A stretch of DNA of 64,000 nt. It comes from Aphrophora alni (taxonomy: Eukaryota > Arthropoda > Insecta > Hemiptera > Aphrophoridae). A program made the position numbers and the translations under genes. Of the stretch, positions 47,520 to 59,836 are shown one piece after another. How positions within the stretch are numbered: the first letter of the stretch is position 1; the number at the start of each line of letters is the position of its first letter. The stretch covers positions 116,689,362 through 116,753,361 of the forward strand of contig OY740765.1 in the NCBI GenBank assembly GCA_963513935.1, written 5' to 3'. Below the pieces are notes generated by a model. The model was not told where the DNA came from, ran no database searches, and worked only from the letters and a program-made list of their open reading frames with translations.

Positions 47520-47830
47520 CACTAACCAAATCCTTGATTAGGCATAACAGGAGAAACCTAAAACAAATAATCTCCCTTATAACTCAAGATGACCAATTTA
47601 TAAATCGCCTACTAACAGTGGTTCTCTTGCATATGATCCAACCTGTCAGTTGTATGACCAATGAATGAAATTGCAAAGCACATCTTATATTGTGAAACAA
47701 TAGAGTCTTTGGAGAAGGAAACTTTCTAGATCTCAATAATCTGTAAATGAAGAGGATACTAGCATTGGTGATTAAATCAATGAACTTGTTCCTAATGATC
47801 AGCTGCTAGAATAGTTGAACAGAGAAGCAC
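47520..47830 (+). mobile_element. LINE ORF2 C-terminal relic
   Basis: Plus-strand fragments read SLIRHNRRNLKQIISLITQD, FINRLL, then AKHILYCETIESLEKE in shifting frames. This is the cysteine-rich C-terminal end that follows RNase H in Jockey/R1-like elements. Too decayed for a clade call. Confidence 0.5.
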
Positions 47831-48039
47831 CACCATAAACCTACAATGAATGTGTATATATCTAATCTCTCTTGGGTCATAATCTATTGTTATCTCTTGA
47901 AACAGTTACAAAAGCTCTCGGACTATATTCACACTAGAAATAAATAACGTTACAAACAAAAAATGAAGGAAATCTTATGTACATACTTTTTTAAAAGAAT
48001 TTTTAAAAAAAAGTATACAAGGAAATATTGTTTATGATA

Positions 48040-48442
48040 ACAGTAATGGTTGGGAGTTTAAATACTTAGATGTCTTGGTTACTTTTAATAAAGAAGTAAC
48101 AAAAGAAAGGGCAATATTGGCAGCAGGAAATAGATGATATTCATCACTACATTTTAAATTCAGATGTAGGAGCATGTCAAGAAACGTGAACATTATACAT
48201 ATATGAAAATGTACAAAGATACATTAATATTGTATAATTCGAAGACTTGGGTGTTAACAGAGAGTCAACTGTTATGAAGGTTAAAAAGAAATGAGAACTT
48301 GAAGATTTATACTATGAACTGGAGACACTTATAGTGATAAAGGCTGTGAGTCTCTTTTGTTTGGGCCATGTGCAGAGAATGAAGGATGAGAGACTTTTTA
48401 TGTAAACTCCATTAAAATCTGATTAAAAAAAAAAAAAAAAAA
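48040..48442 (+). mobile_element. RT C-terminal relic of an endonuclease-RT LINE, with poly(A)
   Basis: The plus strand gives FKYLDVLVTFNKEVT, then LYNSKTWVLTESQL, RNENLKIYTMNWRHL and LFCLGHVQRMKDERLF. This order (..LG..V......T..G...W....E......R..LGHV.RM...R.P) is that of RTE/CR1-like ORF2 C-termini. An A run of 18 lies at 48425-48442. A fragment only. Confidence 0.55.
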
Positions 48443-48704
48443 GTTTGAAGCTCCAAGATGAAATAATGAGTGATGACATATTTTTGGGTTAGTAACTTTA
48501 ATTTTTAAAAAAGGAATCATGAAAATTAGTCCAGTAGGAGTTATTGCCAGATTCAACAACGAAAATTTGTAGAATTTGGGAAATGTCTTTTTTTAGGAAT
48601 AAGTTTATAGATAAAATGAGGAAAATAAATTTATTTTGCTATTTGTATGTAATTTTATTTTTGGGACTGTGTTGTTGAAAAAAATATAATAAATTTACTA
48701 TATA

Positions 48705-49319
48705 CAGTGAGGTCATGTTAATCCGAACTCACAGTAGTCCTAACACCAAGCTAGTTTTAACAGCCTACATGACATAATGAAGTTTTTTTACATGTTCTTT
48801 TTCTTATTTTAACTATTTGTTAAATTTGATTTTGTATTTCTTTAAATCAGTAAGCCCAGAATGTTAACATGTACTACAGTATAATTAAAAGTGTATACAG
48901 TATTATTTTTTGTATAATCTTTTAGTTGTTTTTACACATATTAAACCCTCGGAGGCTCACTATAGTGATTTTGGGCTTGACAATTCCGAGGGTTCCAGCT
49001 GGATCTATACCTTTTTTCATCTAGTTTTGGGTTAGATCCTTCTCTTTCATCTTTCCTGTGAGGTCTTTCTTGACCAACTATTCTTCTTTTCTGATGCTAT
49101 TAGAGGGTGAGGAATCTTTATTTTATGTTATTTTCTTCCTTTTTCTCATTAGATCTTTTTTTTGCCTTTAAATAACAAGAAAAATATCTATTAAGGTATA
49201 ACATTCTTTTGTAAATGTTCTTAATAACATTTTTGATGTAATAAATTTACGTTTTAATGTTCCCTTCATAATCCGAACAACTCGAGCACACAAACATTTG
49301 GATTAACGTGATCTCACTG
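48705..49319. mobile_element. Tigger/pogo-type MITE, 615 bp
   Basis: It is flanked by TA (48703-48704 and 49320-49321). The termini CAGTGAGGTCATGTTAATCC and GGATTAACGTGATCTCACTG are inverted repeats with two mismatches, of the pogo/Tigger type. No transposase sequence is left. Inside is a small hairpin near 48955-49000 (CCTCGGAGG...CCGAGGG). Confidence 0.8.
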
Positions 49320-49559
49320 TATAGGTAATATTGTTTTTGTAAATTTGAAACTAAGCCTTTAATGACAGCAGTCTGGGGTAAATTTTCTGAACAGTATTTT
49401 TACATTCTATATACTTGCAGATGTAAATGTGCATAATAAAATTTTTAATGAAAACTACCAGAAATATGATAAAAATATGACGTCATAAAACATTGAGGAA
49501 AACCTGAGCTGTCGTCCTCAGAAATCATATTTACCGCTGGTATTATATGTATACACATT

Positions 49560-49950
49560 AATATTATTATATTGAGCCAATCTCTTAAACTTATAATTTA
49601 AAGTAACTTTTAAAATGTACATACAGGGAGAAGTTAATATACTCAGAGTTTTTAATGCATCTCTACAAGAATTAGAATGATAGTGACTCAAATGACGGAT
49701 AATTCTAATTGCTTGCTTCTGTAAAAAAAAGACCCTTTGGGGTCATCTGCTTTGTAGAATTACCCCATAAGGTTATTCCATAATTCAGGTGGGATGAAAA
49801 CAGTCCAAAGTTTGCTAACTTTAAAAGAGTTACAGAACAGTACTGAGCCAATTTCCTTAATAAAACTACTACTGAGCTGAGTTGTTTACACAGCTCATTA
49901 GTATGACCCTTCCATAGCAGTTCTAAAAATGTCATCAATTATACTAAAAT
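49560..49950 (-). mobile_element. LINE RT C-terminal fragment
   Basis: The minus-strand ORF 49938-49705 encodes LCKQLSSVVVLLRKLAQYCS, then FGLFSSHLNYGITLWGNSTK. After a frame change to the left come QAIRIIRHLSHYHS and SPCMYILKVTLNYKFK. It is the thumb/C-terminal region of an insect non-LTR RT (H.NYGI..WG, then ...KQKAIRI). It is followed by an AT-rich 3' part without a clear tail. It may be from the same family as the fragments at 19.3 and 53.1 kb. Confidence 0.65.
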
Positions 49951-50224
49951 ATAATGTTACATGTAACTAAAAATGTATCTAGTTAATGAATAATATTAAA
50001 ACATTAACAATATGGAAAAAAAAAACTATTTGTTCTAACCTTTCTTTGAAACAAACAAAAATTCTTTAAAAAACACCAGGCGTGGTTCGCTACAACTGAG
50101 GTAAACAAATAATTTTGCCTGGTTACTGTATGTTGGTCTGCTCCACCACCATGCTAAATCAGTCATTCCGGTTTGAACCAACCAACCGTAACTGTTTCAC
50201 CAGGTTTCATTTGACACAGTGTGC

Positions 50225-50290
50225 GTTTGGCGTAACAACTGAAGATGATGACTTTAGTCATTGAAATGGTCATGTTTCAAATCAAAATTG
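50225..50290 (+). repeat. GATGAC/GTCAT tail motif, isolated copy
   Basis: CTGAAGA (50239-50245), TGATGACTTTAGTCATT (50246-50262), GAAA (50263-50266). It is nearly the same as the motif at 4928-4954. Here no clear inverted partner arm was seen. The upstream 50080-50225 is of unknown origin. Confidence 0.65.
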
Positions 50291-52778
50291 TGCATATCAT
50301 TTATAACACAAATTGTAAATTGTCAGTGTTACGTAATAATATTTATATGTGAATTGAAGGAAAACACTGCTTTAAGCTGAAGTAGTCGAAAACAGCCAAT
50401 TGTGTAATAATTTTTTATAAACTAAAAATTGAGTTTTTTTGAAAATTTGTCATATTTGTCACAAATTTAATACAATATATCTTAGGTACTTGCAAGTGTA
50501 GATCTAGGCATTGTTATGTGGAATGTCATATAGTCCACATCCTAATTTTGTTTAAGGTGTGTGACTATTCATTTCAGAGATTGAATTAAAATCAGATTTA
50601 ATAAATTCAGTGCAAGTATTGTGAACATAAAAATATTTTAAATAGTAACTGTTGGGGCGATTAAAATTAATCTTGAGCACACATCATAGATTTCAGGTAA
50701 GTTTGAACAGATTTCTGTACGATACACTTAAATTTGTTATTTAATTTTATTTTGTATCATAAATTGAAATAAAATGTTGATTTTTTATTGTAAAAATGCA
50801 GTAGTCATTTGGAGCCAGTAATCACAATCGTCTTAGAATCGTATCAATGCATACTGATAAATATTGACAATAAAACTAGGTAATATTCTACATATTTAGC
50901 ATGCTTTACAAATTTGTTTTCGTACATTTTGATGTGTGCACCTGCTTGTGTTTTTATTTGTAAACAGATTAACTCTTTAACAATACTTCCAAAGCATGTA
51001 GCTTTAAAGATTGTGTATTCAAACTTCATACGTTTATCCATAGAACTGGTAATCACATTTTTCTGTGGTGGTAAGCCGTTTTTAAGTGTTTTGTTAAACA
51101 TATTGTTTGAAATTTATAAAAAATAAAAACTGTATCCAAATAAAACGTGTTGATTATCATTTGTTTCCTAATAAATTGTAGAATCTATATTGTCTCAAAA
51201 AAGTAAACTGAAATACTTTTTTTTTTTTTTAATGGCAAAACGTAGGGCATACCATGGTATTCGTGAAGAGCTACATGTATACTTTAAAAAACTAAAAGAA
51301 AACCAAATTATGCCAAATATTGTAGGGAATTTTTTAAATATATACTTTATATGTATTATTTTGGAAAATGTAATATGTATAATACAGTAACTGAAAAGTT
51401 GCACAAACCGTAAAAACTGCAAACAAATTACATTATTATATAATAAAAATTATAAAAAAAACCTATAACATAATAAACTTATGAAATATGTTCAGTTACA
51501 ATTATTATTCAAATCAAATACCATATTTGTAACTGAAAAAGTATATGTTATCAGTAAAATTTTTTTTTTAATGTATAAAATATGTCGAAAATTTAGTTTG
51601 GTTTTCGTATACACTTGTAGATAAAGATTGTTATAAATTGAGAACTACTGAACCAATTTTAATCAAACATAGACTAAAACCTAACCATATAACATACCTA
51701 CAAGGAATTAAAACTGCATGAAAATTGGAACATCTTGAATTATATAAACTTACAAACAGAAAGACATTACGTTGTATAAATGTACAGATTTAACAAAAAG
51801 TCACAAAATAATAAATTGTAATATGTTATAAATCACTACAATCAAATTTTATAAATTAATAATGCATAAACAAATAGAAACTACAATGTGATACAGAAAA
51901 TGCCAGCTACTGGCTGTTTGAATTGTAGTTGCTTCATTGACCGAATCAGCAGTATGCCAAAAAGAAATGCTTTTCAATGAAACTAAATTCATCGGATATT
52001 ATTTTTATCTTTTGGCGCAAATGATGTTTTGGTAATTGTTTAGCAACTTTTGCCATCACAGCAAGGATGTGTTGAGAATCACTTAAAGACTTGCACCAGT
52101 TCTAGAAATAATAGATAAAAGAAAATAGTAATTTCTTGTGATCGAGGACCGTTATATCCACTCTGATAGCCCCAATGCCAGTAGGATTTTTCGCCTTTAG
52201 ATGTTCCGGTATCTTACTTATTTTACTACTATGTTGTTATATATAATGTGTCATTCTTTTCAAAATTATTACAGCTTTATAACAGAGGGTTTACCATGTC
52301 AACTTGACTGATTTAAATATGAGTTTTTAAGTGACAATGATTACGATTGTTAGATTTACAATAATAATTACAATAAAATTTTGATTATCTGTCAGGGGTT
52401 GTCATGAGATCTATGATACGTATGATAACAGACAGATAATAGAATAGGATATTATAACCGGCCACTGCCAGAAACACATTTCATCAACTAGAACATTGTG
52501 GAGCTTTTTTTCGTTACAAAAACGTAAATTTAAAAAAATTCATTTCCACATTACATATGTTTTAAATTATGACATTGTCATTTCAAACATTGTCAGACTT
52601 TTAATGTATAACAGCAAATTATAATGAATTTAAAACATAAAACATGAAATTTGATTTGCAACAAAATACAATAGTACAAACTGAATAAACATTGAAGTGC
52701 TTTTGTGTTTTTTTTAAAATCTTCAACATGGGATTTTGTTTTCTGTGTTTACTATCCTATGCAGCAATTTTTTGGAGG

Positions 52779-53320
52779 TTTTTATTTATTTATTTTCTAT
52801 TGTTGACAAATATATTATTTGTATAACAAGAGTCATTAAACCCTAAATTAAACAAACATTGCATTAGAACATAATATTCAATATTACAAACTCTTTACAT
52901 CCTTTTATATAACATTTTACTAACAGTTATCAAGTTAAATAATTTTTTAAAACAGAAACAACAAAACAATTCAATATTATGTTATAGACAGACGGAGGAC
53001 AGCAATTCCCAAATCACAGCGGCTGCAAACAAAACTAATCCACCTAATAAACATTCCTCAGCAACTTAAACGCTTTAATTTTGATTTAAAACTGTTTTTA
53101 TCGGCTATCTTTATTGACTCTGGGAGTCTATTAAACAGAAAAATTCTGGCAGGGAGTCGTTTATAGATGTTTAATCTATGCTGATCACTTCTAAAATTCC
53201 CCTTTTTCCTAGTGTCATAAGAATGAAAGTCATTATTATGAGCTGTATTGTTATTTAATAGACAACATAATATTACTTTTAGAAAATAAATGGGCGATAT
53301 TTCTTGTTGAAACTCCATAT
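52779..53320 (-). mobile_element. LINE 3' end with (TTTA)n tail
   Basis: The minus-strand ORF 53318-53058 encodes FHSYDTRKKGNFRSDQHRLN, then IYKRLPARIFLFNRLPESIK and a final FKSKLKRLS. This is the same C-terminal layout as the LINE at 19167-19600. The 3' UTR ends in a (TAAA)n tract (minus strand) at 52779-52796. It is 5'-truncated. Confidence 0.65.
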
Positions 53321-53519
53321 TATAGAATTAAATAAAGCAATAAAGCTAAAGTTTTAAAAATATAGCTCATTTGTTTTATTTTATTAAAATATTTTTGAAA
53401 TTTTAACTTTATTGCTTTATTTAATCCTATACTTGGGAGTGTTATGATTTTCAAATCCTAAAAGCATCTATGCAGGCATCTCTAGGTTTTAATTTTGAAA
53501 TAAATGCTTTAATTTTTAA

Positions 53520-54170
53520 TTCTCACACATCTTAATTGTGATGTTGGTTTCTTGATTATATCCATAAACCCAAATCTTATGTAGTGATCATGGTTTTCAG
53601 GAAATTAGGGTTGCCATTCGTGAAGTTCAGCATGTACTTCTCAACGGAATTGCTTCTGCTTCGTTGCTAGTAGCTTCTCATGAATTTTAAATTTTGCTGA
53701 CACTCCGCTAGATATCAGATCCTCTCTGAAAATGGATGTACCGAACCAGTTATCTGCAAGGTCCCAAAATTCTGGTCAACTACATAATGATCCTGTTCGA
53801 CCAGAGTTCACATTTGGTCAATGACTTTGTTATATTGGCTTGTTGAGGTCTTACCGGAATGTGATTTGCTCTGCACCAATGTACTAGTATCTTTGAAATG
53901 GTTGTACCATTCCTTAATTTTTCTTAGAAAATATTTTACTTTAGAAAAAATGATGGTAAATCTTGAACAGTGGTCAGTAGTATCATTTCATTTATGAGTC
54001 CTAAGTACACCCTCCTACTTGTGGGCTGACTGGGGCTCCCTGTGTGTGGGAAAAAATGTGTGGATACACACGAAGCTACTTTCCATCTCCCCACCGTAGC
54101 TCACCTTCCGTGCTTCCATTTGTTTCTGCAAGAAAAATTCAAGTCGTATCTTTTTTTTTTTTAACAAACC
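53520..54170 (-). mobile_element. Mariner-type relic B
   Basis: Minus-strand pieces give GSVHPFSERI, then NSVEKYMLNFTNGNPNFLKT and MITT, followed by a decayed GLW. This is the centre of a mariner transposase (GSVHSIL..., ...ANGDPDFLKTMITGDETWVYGY); the first catalytic Asp region (GDETW) is lost. The leader near 54130-54160 (AAGAAAAATTCAAGTCGTATC) matches relics A and C. Frames are broken many times. Confidence 0.6.
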
Positions 54171-54239
54171 TTGTTTATGTACGATCATGATAGTTGGACA
54201 AAGTTGAAGAATAAAATCAACATCATCATCATTACAGTG

Positions 54240-54870
54240 TTCATAACACGACTCTTGGATAATGAGCATAGCTATTTTTGGATACCTTACTATCCACCAC
54301 ACAGCATCACAATAGCACCAGAGGATCTCCAGATAGTACGCTTTGGTGAGGTTTTGAACCATGTGGAATGTACCGAACTAGTGGTTATCCTTAACTTGCC
54401 TGAAAATTCTCAGACAGTTACATGACCAGACTGTACTTGATCAATGACCTCATCACTTTGGCATGTTGAAATTTGCAGGAGATTGAGTAACTACAATGAA
54501 GTGCGGCCATATTTGAAACGGTTTTGCCACTTCTTAATTTGTGTGGTGTCCTTAGGCATTGTCACCGAAAGCCTACTGAATCTTCCGAATATTTTTCATT
54601 TGAGTATCATCAAACGTGATGGAAAATTTGATCTAATACAGCTGCTGGAGTAGTATCGTCATTTTGTGGGAAATGAAAATACGACAAGTGCTGAGTACAC
54701 TCCCTCACTTACAAGCTGACTGACAGTAAATGATGGTCTCTAAGGGCGAGAAAAAATTTACTCATGGTCATGAAGGTACACTCCATCTCTACACTGGAGG
54801 TCACCACCAGTGCTTTATTCATTTCAATCGTAAAAATTCAAGTTGGATACTTTTTGAGACAAATCTGTTT
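54240..54870 (-). mobile_element. Mariner-type relic C
   Basis: Minus-strand pieces give KKWQNRFKYGRTSL, then a DEVIDQVQSG segment, GKLRITTSSVHSTWFKTS and so on: the N-terminal DNA-binding half of a mariner transposase. The right end at about 54840-54866 reads, on the minus strand, GTCTCAAAAAGTATCCAACTTG, a mariner-type terminal sequence. It lies beside relic B in the same orientation. Confidence 0.6.
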
Positions 54871-57559
54871 GTGTTCTTCATATCTTTTTTCAGGCAACTT
54901 CTCTTTTTATTCTACTTATAAGATTTATTTGCTTAATTATACAAGAAAACTAAATTGTTAAACTCTTTTAATTAACTTTTCATGATTCATTGCAAAGACA
55001 TATTGATGTGAACATGAGCACTGCAAGTGAATATAAACTGCATACTGTTTAAAGATAATATATGTCTAGTATCAGACAAACCATTTTTCTTGGCATATTC
55101 AGAAATTTGATGTCTGATATGTTTTGTGTTCGGGAGGATACAATTTGCTAAACATAAGTAAATAAATTACTGAAATGCTACAATTTTGCAACATGTCTGA
55201 TCGGATAATATAAATAGGCCCTAATTTATTGTCCATATAATTTTTATAATCAGAGAAAAATTTGTATTAAATCTTGAATATTGATGATGAATATTCAACA
55301 AGATTGATTTCAGTATTTTAATAATACTCTTTCTTACTTTCATTATTGATCAACAGAGAGGAGATGTATACAGATAATAACTTAAAGAATTACTTTGACA
55401 AGACATAATTGTGTTTGAATTGTTGTATTAATTTGCTTAAATTTAAATATGAGTTCTAATCTAACTTTATTATTTGATAGCGAGTGTTGTTATACTCAGT
55501 TGATGCATGGGCATTAGTGTTGAATGTAAAGTATTTATTGCAAATAATTTTTATCAGTGTTTATTAACAAATTTATTAAAAGTGTGTTCTTGTGTCCATT
55601 TGTATATAATTTATAGATTATAAATTTGTTTTGAACAGTTGTTTTAAAAAAAAATAGGTTTGAGTAAAAATACAGTTAACGTATTCAACAAGTGAGTGTG
55701 TCATTTATTTTTTAACATAGTTAACTTCATGAAATTTTTGTACTGTATCTTGCATTATCACATTTTTAATATACAGTTAAATATTATTATCAATTAGGTA
55801 TCAGGATTGAACAAGATCATGATAGATATAAGAATATATAGGTAATAGAATATGTATGTTTACAGGATGATTTGCAAAGAAACGGAAAAACTTTTAGGAT
55901 GTTCTACTGGTAAAAAAAAATTCATATAAACATTTGTCCAAATACGCTTTCCTGTCTAGCCACCATTTTGTTTAAAAAATCAAAAATATTATAACTTTGG
56001 AAATAGATAAGATAGTGAATTCAGATATGGTACACATATTTATTATTTTACGGTTTACAATTGTAGTAAACACAAAGACTTTATTTTATATATTTAAAAA
56101 AAGGCAGCCATTTAAAATATTTAACTTTGAATATATTGAAAACCGTTAACTTTACAAAAAATGTACAACCGAGTTATCAACAGAAAAAACTAAACATTTA
56201 TTTTCTCGTTAAGGGTTAAATTATTTTTGCTAGTATTAGCAATTTTTGGCTTGATTTAACATTTTCAAATTTCTAAATCTTCACTCTAATAAAATGATAA
56301 ATTTATTCATAAGGTCTAAAATAAAAAGATTTGGATATAAAATTATCAAAATTTGAGAATTTTTTTATTTTTAGGCTAATCTTGAGTGTTTTAGACAATT
56401 ACCAAGAAGTTAAATTTGTTAGTTTTTTGTTGATGATTCTGTTACCCTTTGACTTCGGAGATAAAATACCATTTTGTTTATCGTTAAAGGAGGGAAATAA
56501 TTTGTATCTTGTACATTTTTGTAAAGTTAACTGTTATAACACTGTGAGCAACCGGTCTCTTCGTCCAGTTTCCCACATTGTACCATCTAGTTCTTTTCTG
56601 GGATCTACTAATAATGTCCATTAATACTGTAAACAGTACTAGGCTCAGCACATCATGCCTGTTGGAGGTTCTTAGATAATTCCTACAGTTTTTGTAGAAA
56701 CTTTTAATTCTTTGTATAAGTTGTAATCCATCACCTCTGCTTTCCAGAATATATTAACAGTTTATGATAATCTATTACGTTTAGAAATACAGTAGCTTAA
56801 AAGAATAAAAAGTAGCCTGTAAGGAGGGGTAAAAACATTCATAGACATGAAAACCTCATATTTTTCGGTTTCTAAGTTTTAACAACCCAGCTGTTAATAG
56901 AAATAAACAGTTATAAGGGTTTCAGATACAGTAATCAGAATTTTACTCTGTACATTAAATTGAGCAACACAAATTTGATCTGAACAAATAAACAAATAAA
57001 ATGAACATAAAAAATGAATAATTGACATAAAATGAATAATTGACAAAACAATAAATATACAGTAAAAAGTATACAAATATATGAAGCAACAGAAAAACAA
57101 GGAAGCAACAAATATTATATTTAGTATCAATATATATGGCCAAGCCCATATATGTATATAGCTCGCCCATTATTTGTATTTACATTGTTCATCGTAATTG
57201 AGATTTTAATTCCTGACAGGAACAAAACACACCATTCGTTAAATCTTCCTTTAAAACAGTTTAAAATTGTGTTCCATTTTAAATGTTTTATTTTTACAGG
57301 AAACATCCAATAATTTTCTTCTTATAAGAGGACTTTTTTTTCAAATAATTCTACTTTTTGTGTTGTAAATAAAAATCTATCTTCTAAATATGAAAATGTT
57401 TGTTGTTTGTAATTACATTAGATTATAAAAAGGAGGTTAAGGGGATTAAAAAATTTCATTACTGTGCCTTTGTACAGCCTATTGTGCAATTGGGCCTCAA
57501 GAGATTAATTTAGAAAATTTATATCCTAACAAGTTTAATCCACTAACTTGCTATACATG

Positions 57560-57720
57560 CAAGAAGTCAACTAGATATTTAACTCTAAACCGCTTTGGCT
57601 TCTAGCCAGTAAGACTCGGACAGTTAAACATTATGTGACCAATGTTTTCCATATAGGGTTTCCACGATATTGTGAAAGTATATCCTAAGACCAGAGTGTC
57701 CTCTTAAGAGACACGTTTTT
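57560..57720 (-). mobile_element. LINE ORF2 C-terminal relic
   Basis: The minus strand reads GHIMFNCPSLTG, a stop, then KPKRFRVKYLVDFL, matching the relic at 22480-22860 (GHI...C..LT.R...F..K.V). It is part of a larger homologous stretch (about 57440-57860). Confidence 0.5.
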
Positions 57721-58207
57721 TTTCTTTTACACATAAGTGTAGTATAGAGAAAATTATGTAATGGGTCAAGAAATCATTGTTGAGTTTTTTGTGAATGTAT
57801 CCGTTTAAAAGTTCCATGAGTCTAAAGAAAAGATTTTTGCAATGATGTCTATCTGATGCAGAGTTTTACAGCCCAAATGCGTTGATAGATTGTAATCAAA
57901 TTTAGTATATGGGCATGAGGTTATTTTAGTTTTTTACTCAAAATATGGGGATTAGAAAAAACAAAAATTATGTTTTTCTCAAAATCGTTTTTTTGATCAA
58001 ATTTTGCTCAAGTTACCTTTAAAGGCCAAAAATAGATGTATTGATTGCCTTTTCCAAAAACGTAGCTTTAGGAGTTATTGGAAGAAAACAACAACAAAAT
58101 GCCAAAAGGGTTTTATAAAAGAAGTTAAACTTGATTTACCTTCATATTAAAAATTCAATTTTAATCATCAGTTCATGAGAGAAGCAGAGCAAACTTGAGC
58201 TCTATTT

Positions 58208-58275
58208 AAATAGGTTTCCAAATAACACAAATTTGTAGAAATAGTTTTCCAAATAACACAAATTTGTATAAAAAG
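58208..58275. repeat. Tandem 35-bp duplication
   Basis: TTTCCAAATAACACAAATTTGTA occurs twice in a row (from about 58215 and about 58249), with short spacers. Confidence 0.8.
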
Positions 58276-58350
58276 TTGATTACTTTTTTTACATATAACA
58301 AATACATTGTAAGGTTGGAGTTTAATAGAGCACATAGCCTATTACTTTAG

Positions 58351-58655
58351 ATTTTGTATAGATAGGGAGATACAGGCTTACCTTGGAAAGTGGTCCTTGG
58401 TATTACCTAATAGTAAACAAGTAAGACAACACACACAAAAACACTAAAGTTCTGAAATATTTCTCAATCAGTAGAGTATACAATTTTATTGAATTCAGTC
58501 TTCTTTTTATACTCTACTGATTGAGAAAATGAACAGTGTTTATGAAATATTTCAGCACTTTAGTGTTTTTATGTGTGTTGTCTTACTTGTTTACTATTAG
58601 GTAATACCAAGGATCACTTTCCAAGGTAAGCCTGTGTCTCCAATCCATACAAAAT
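58351..58655. repeat. Near-perfect palindrome, about 100-150 bp arms
   Basis: The left arm (58351-58450, ATTTTGTATAG...CAGGCTTACCTTGGAAAGTG...) is the reverse complement of the right arm (58557-58655, ...CTTTCCAAGGTAAGCCTG...ATACAAAAT). The pairing continues inwards (TCTCAATCAGTAGAGTATA against TATACTCTACTGATTGAGA). A single arm copy stands at 22161-22265. A Tigger-type element begins at the right edge of the palindrome. Confidence 0.85.
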
Positions 58656-58656
58656 A

Positions 58657-59412
58657 CAGTGTAAATCGCTTATAATGACATCGCTTATTATGACATATAA
58701 GTTTTAGCGACTCAATCTGGAGTTTCAAGCCGAATTTAAACTTTGTTTATTAATTAGTTTTTCACACTCCGTTTTTTTCCCTTCTTACACTCTGACCTGG
58801 CACTTGTTCACTTAGCCTGTAACTTTGTCTGTCTTCTAACGCAGTTACTCATCTTCTACAGTAGAATACATTAATTTATTTTTGCCATTTCTTCAAAATG
58901 TCACAAAGAAAGAGGAGAGTGTGTAGTATTGAATAAAAGGCTCATATAGTATGGAGATTGAAGAAACTAGCGCATATATTGCAAAGGCATTTCTCACTGA
59001 ATATATCAACAATTTTGAAGGACAAAGACTAAATAAAATCTCCTTATGAAAACAATTTTTCAAAATGAAGCGATTGAGATCTTCCCAACATAAAGTTATT
59101 GAAGTAACTTTATTAAAGTGGTTATAAAAAAAAGGTTATACTGAACATTAGTTAGTAGTGGACCTGCTAAATGTGAGTAGTTTTAGGTATAAAAAAATCA
59201 GTAAGACAAATTACTTGTAGTATTTGTACAGTATTTTTATAAAAAAGTTTCTTTCAGTTTTCTGTACTACAGTATTTATTTTAAAATATATGCCTACTCA
59301 CCATACAGTTTTTTTTTAATATGCCTACTGTTACAGTCTTATTGTTTAAAATTACTATGGGTTACGACTAACTTCACGGTTCCTTGAACGTCGTTATAAG
59401 AAATGTACACTG
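58657..59412 (+). mobile_element. Tigger-type element with remnant transposase N-terminus
   Basis: Termini CAGTGTAAATCGCTTATAATGACA and the reverse complement of CGTTATAAGAAATGTACACTG are inverted repeats. TA stands on the left (58655-58656); on the right the dinucleotide is CA, so that copy is mutated. The plus strand from ATG 58898 encodes MSQRKRRVCSIE, a stop, KAHIVWRLKKL, and further on a decayed LLKW motif. This is the helix-turn-helix start of a Tigger transposase, ending near 59130. The catalytic part is absent. Confidence 0.75.
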
Positions 59413-59836
59413 CATATAGACATTTTTGGGGAGACGTCATTGAATATTATTTTTATTTTGTAGATAGATGTGTGAGAAAATTGCTTTAATATTTTGCACT
59501 GTTTATTAGGATATGTAATCAAAAATCTTTTGTTTGGTTTTGATTTTACAATGTCTAATTATAAAATATGTTTCTTTGTATTTTGTTCTATATGCCTCCC
59601 CACCCACCCACCCAACACTGTACACCTAGCCAAGTGACTAGGTTCCTTAAAAGGAAATCCGCCACTGGTAAACAAAATTTCAGTTTTCTTATAACTATAT
59701 GAAACATTTAAATTTTCTTAACGTGGTAGTGTGTAAACTGGACGTAGCTTCATCTCAAAGTTAATTCAATAATAGAGATGTATTATAAACATTAATAATG
59801 TATTCTTATTTAAGTGTGTTGGTGTTTTGTTATCAG

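Larger units (their letters stand above)
47083..59836 (+). other. Intron between exons G and H (12.8 kb)
   Basis: Contains LINE fragments, a Tigger-type MITE, mariner relics, a palindrome and a second Tigger-type element, listed separately. The stretches 50.3-52.7 and 54.9-57.4 kb are AT-rich with nothing recognisable. Confidence 0.65.
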
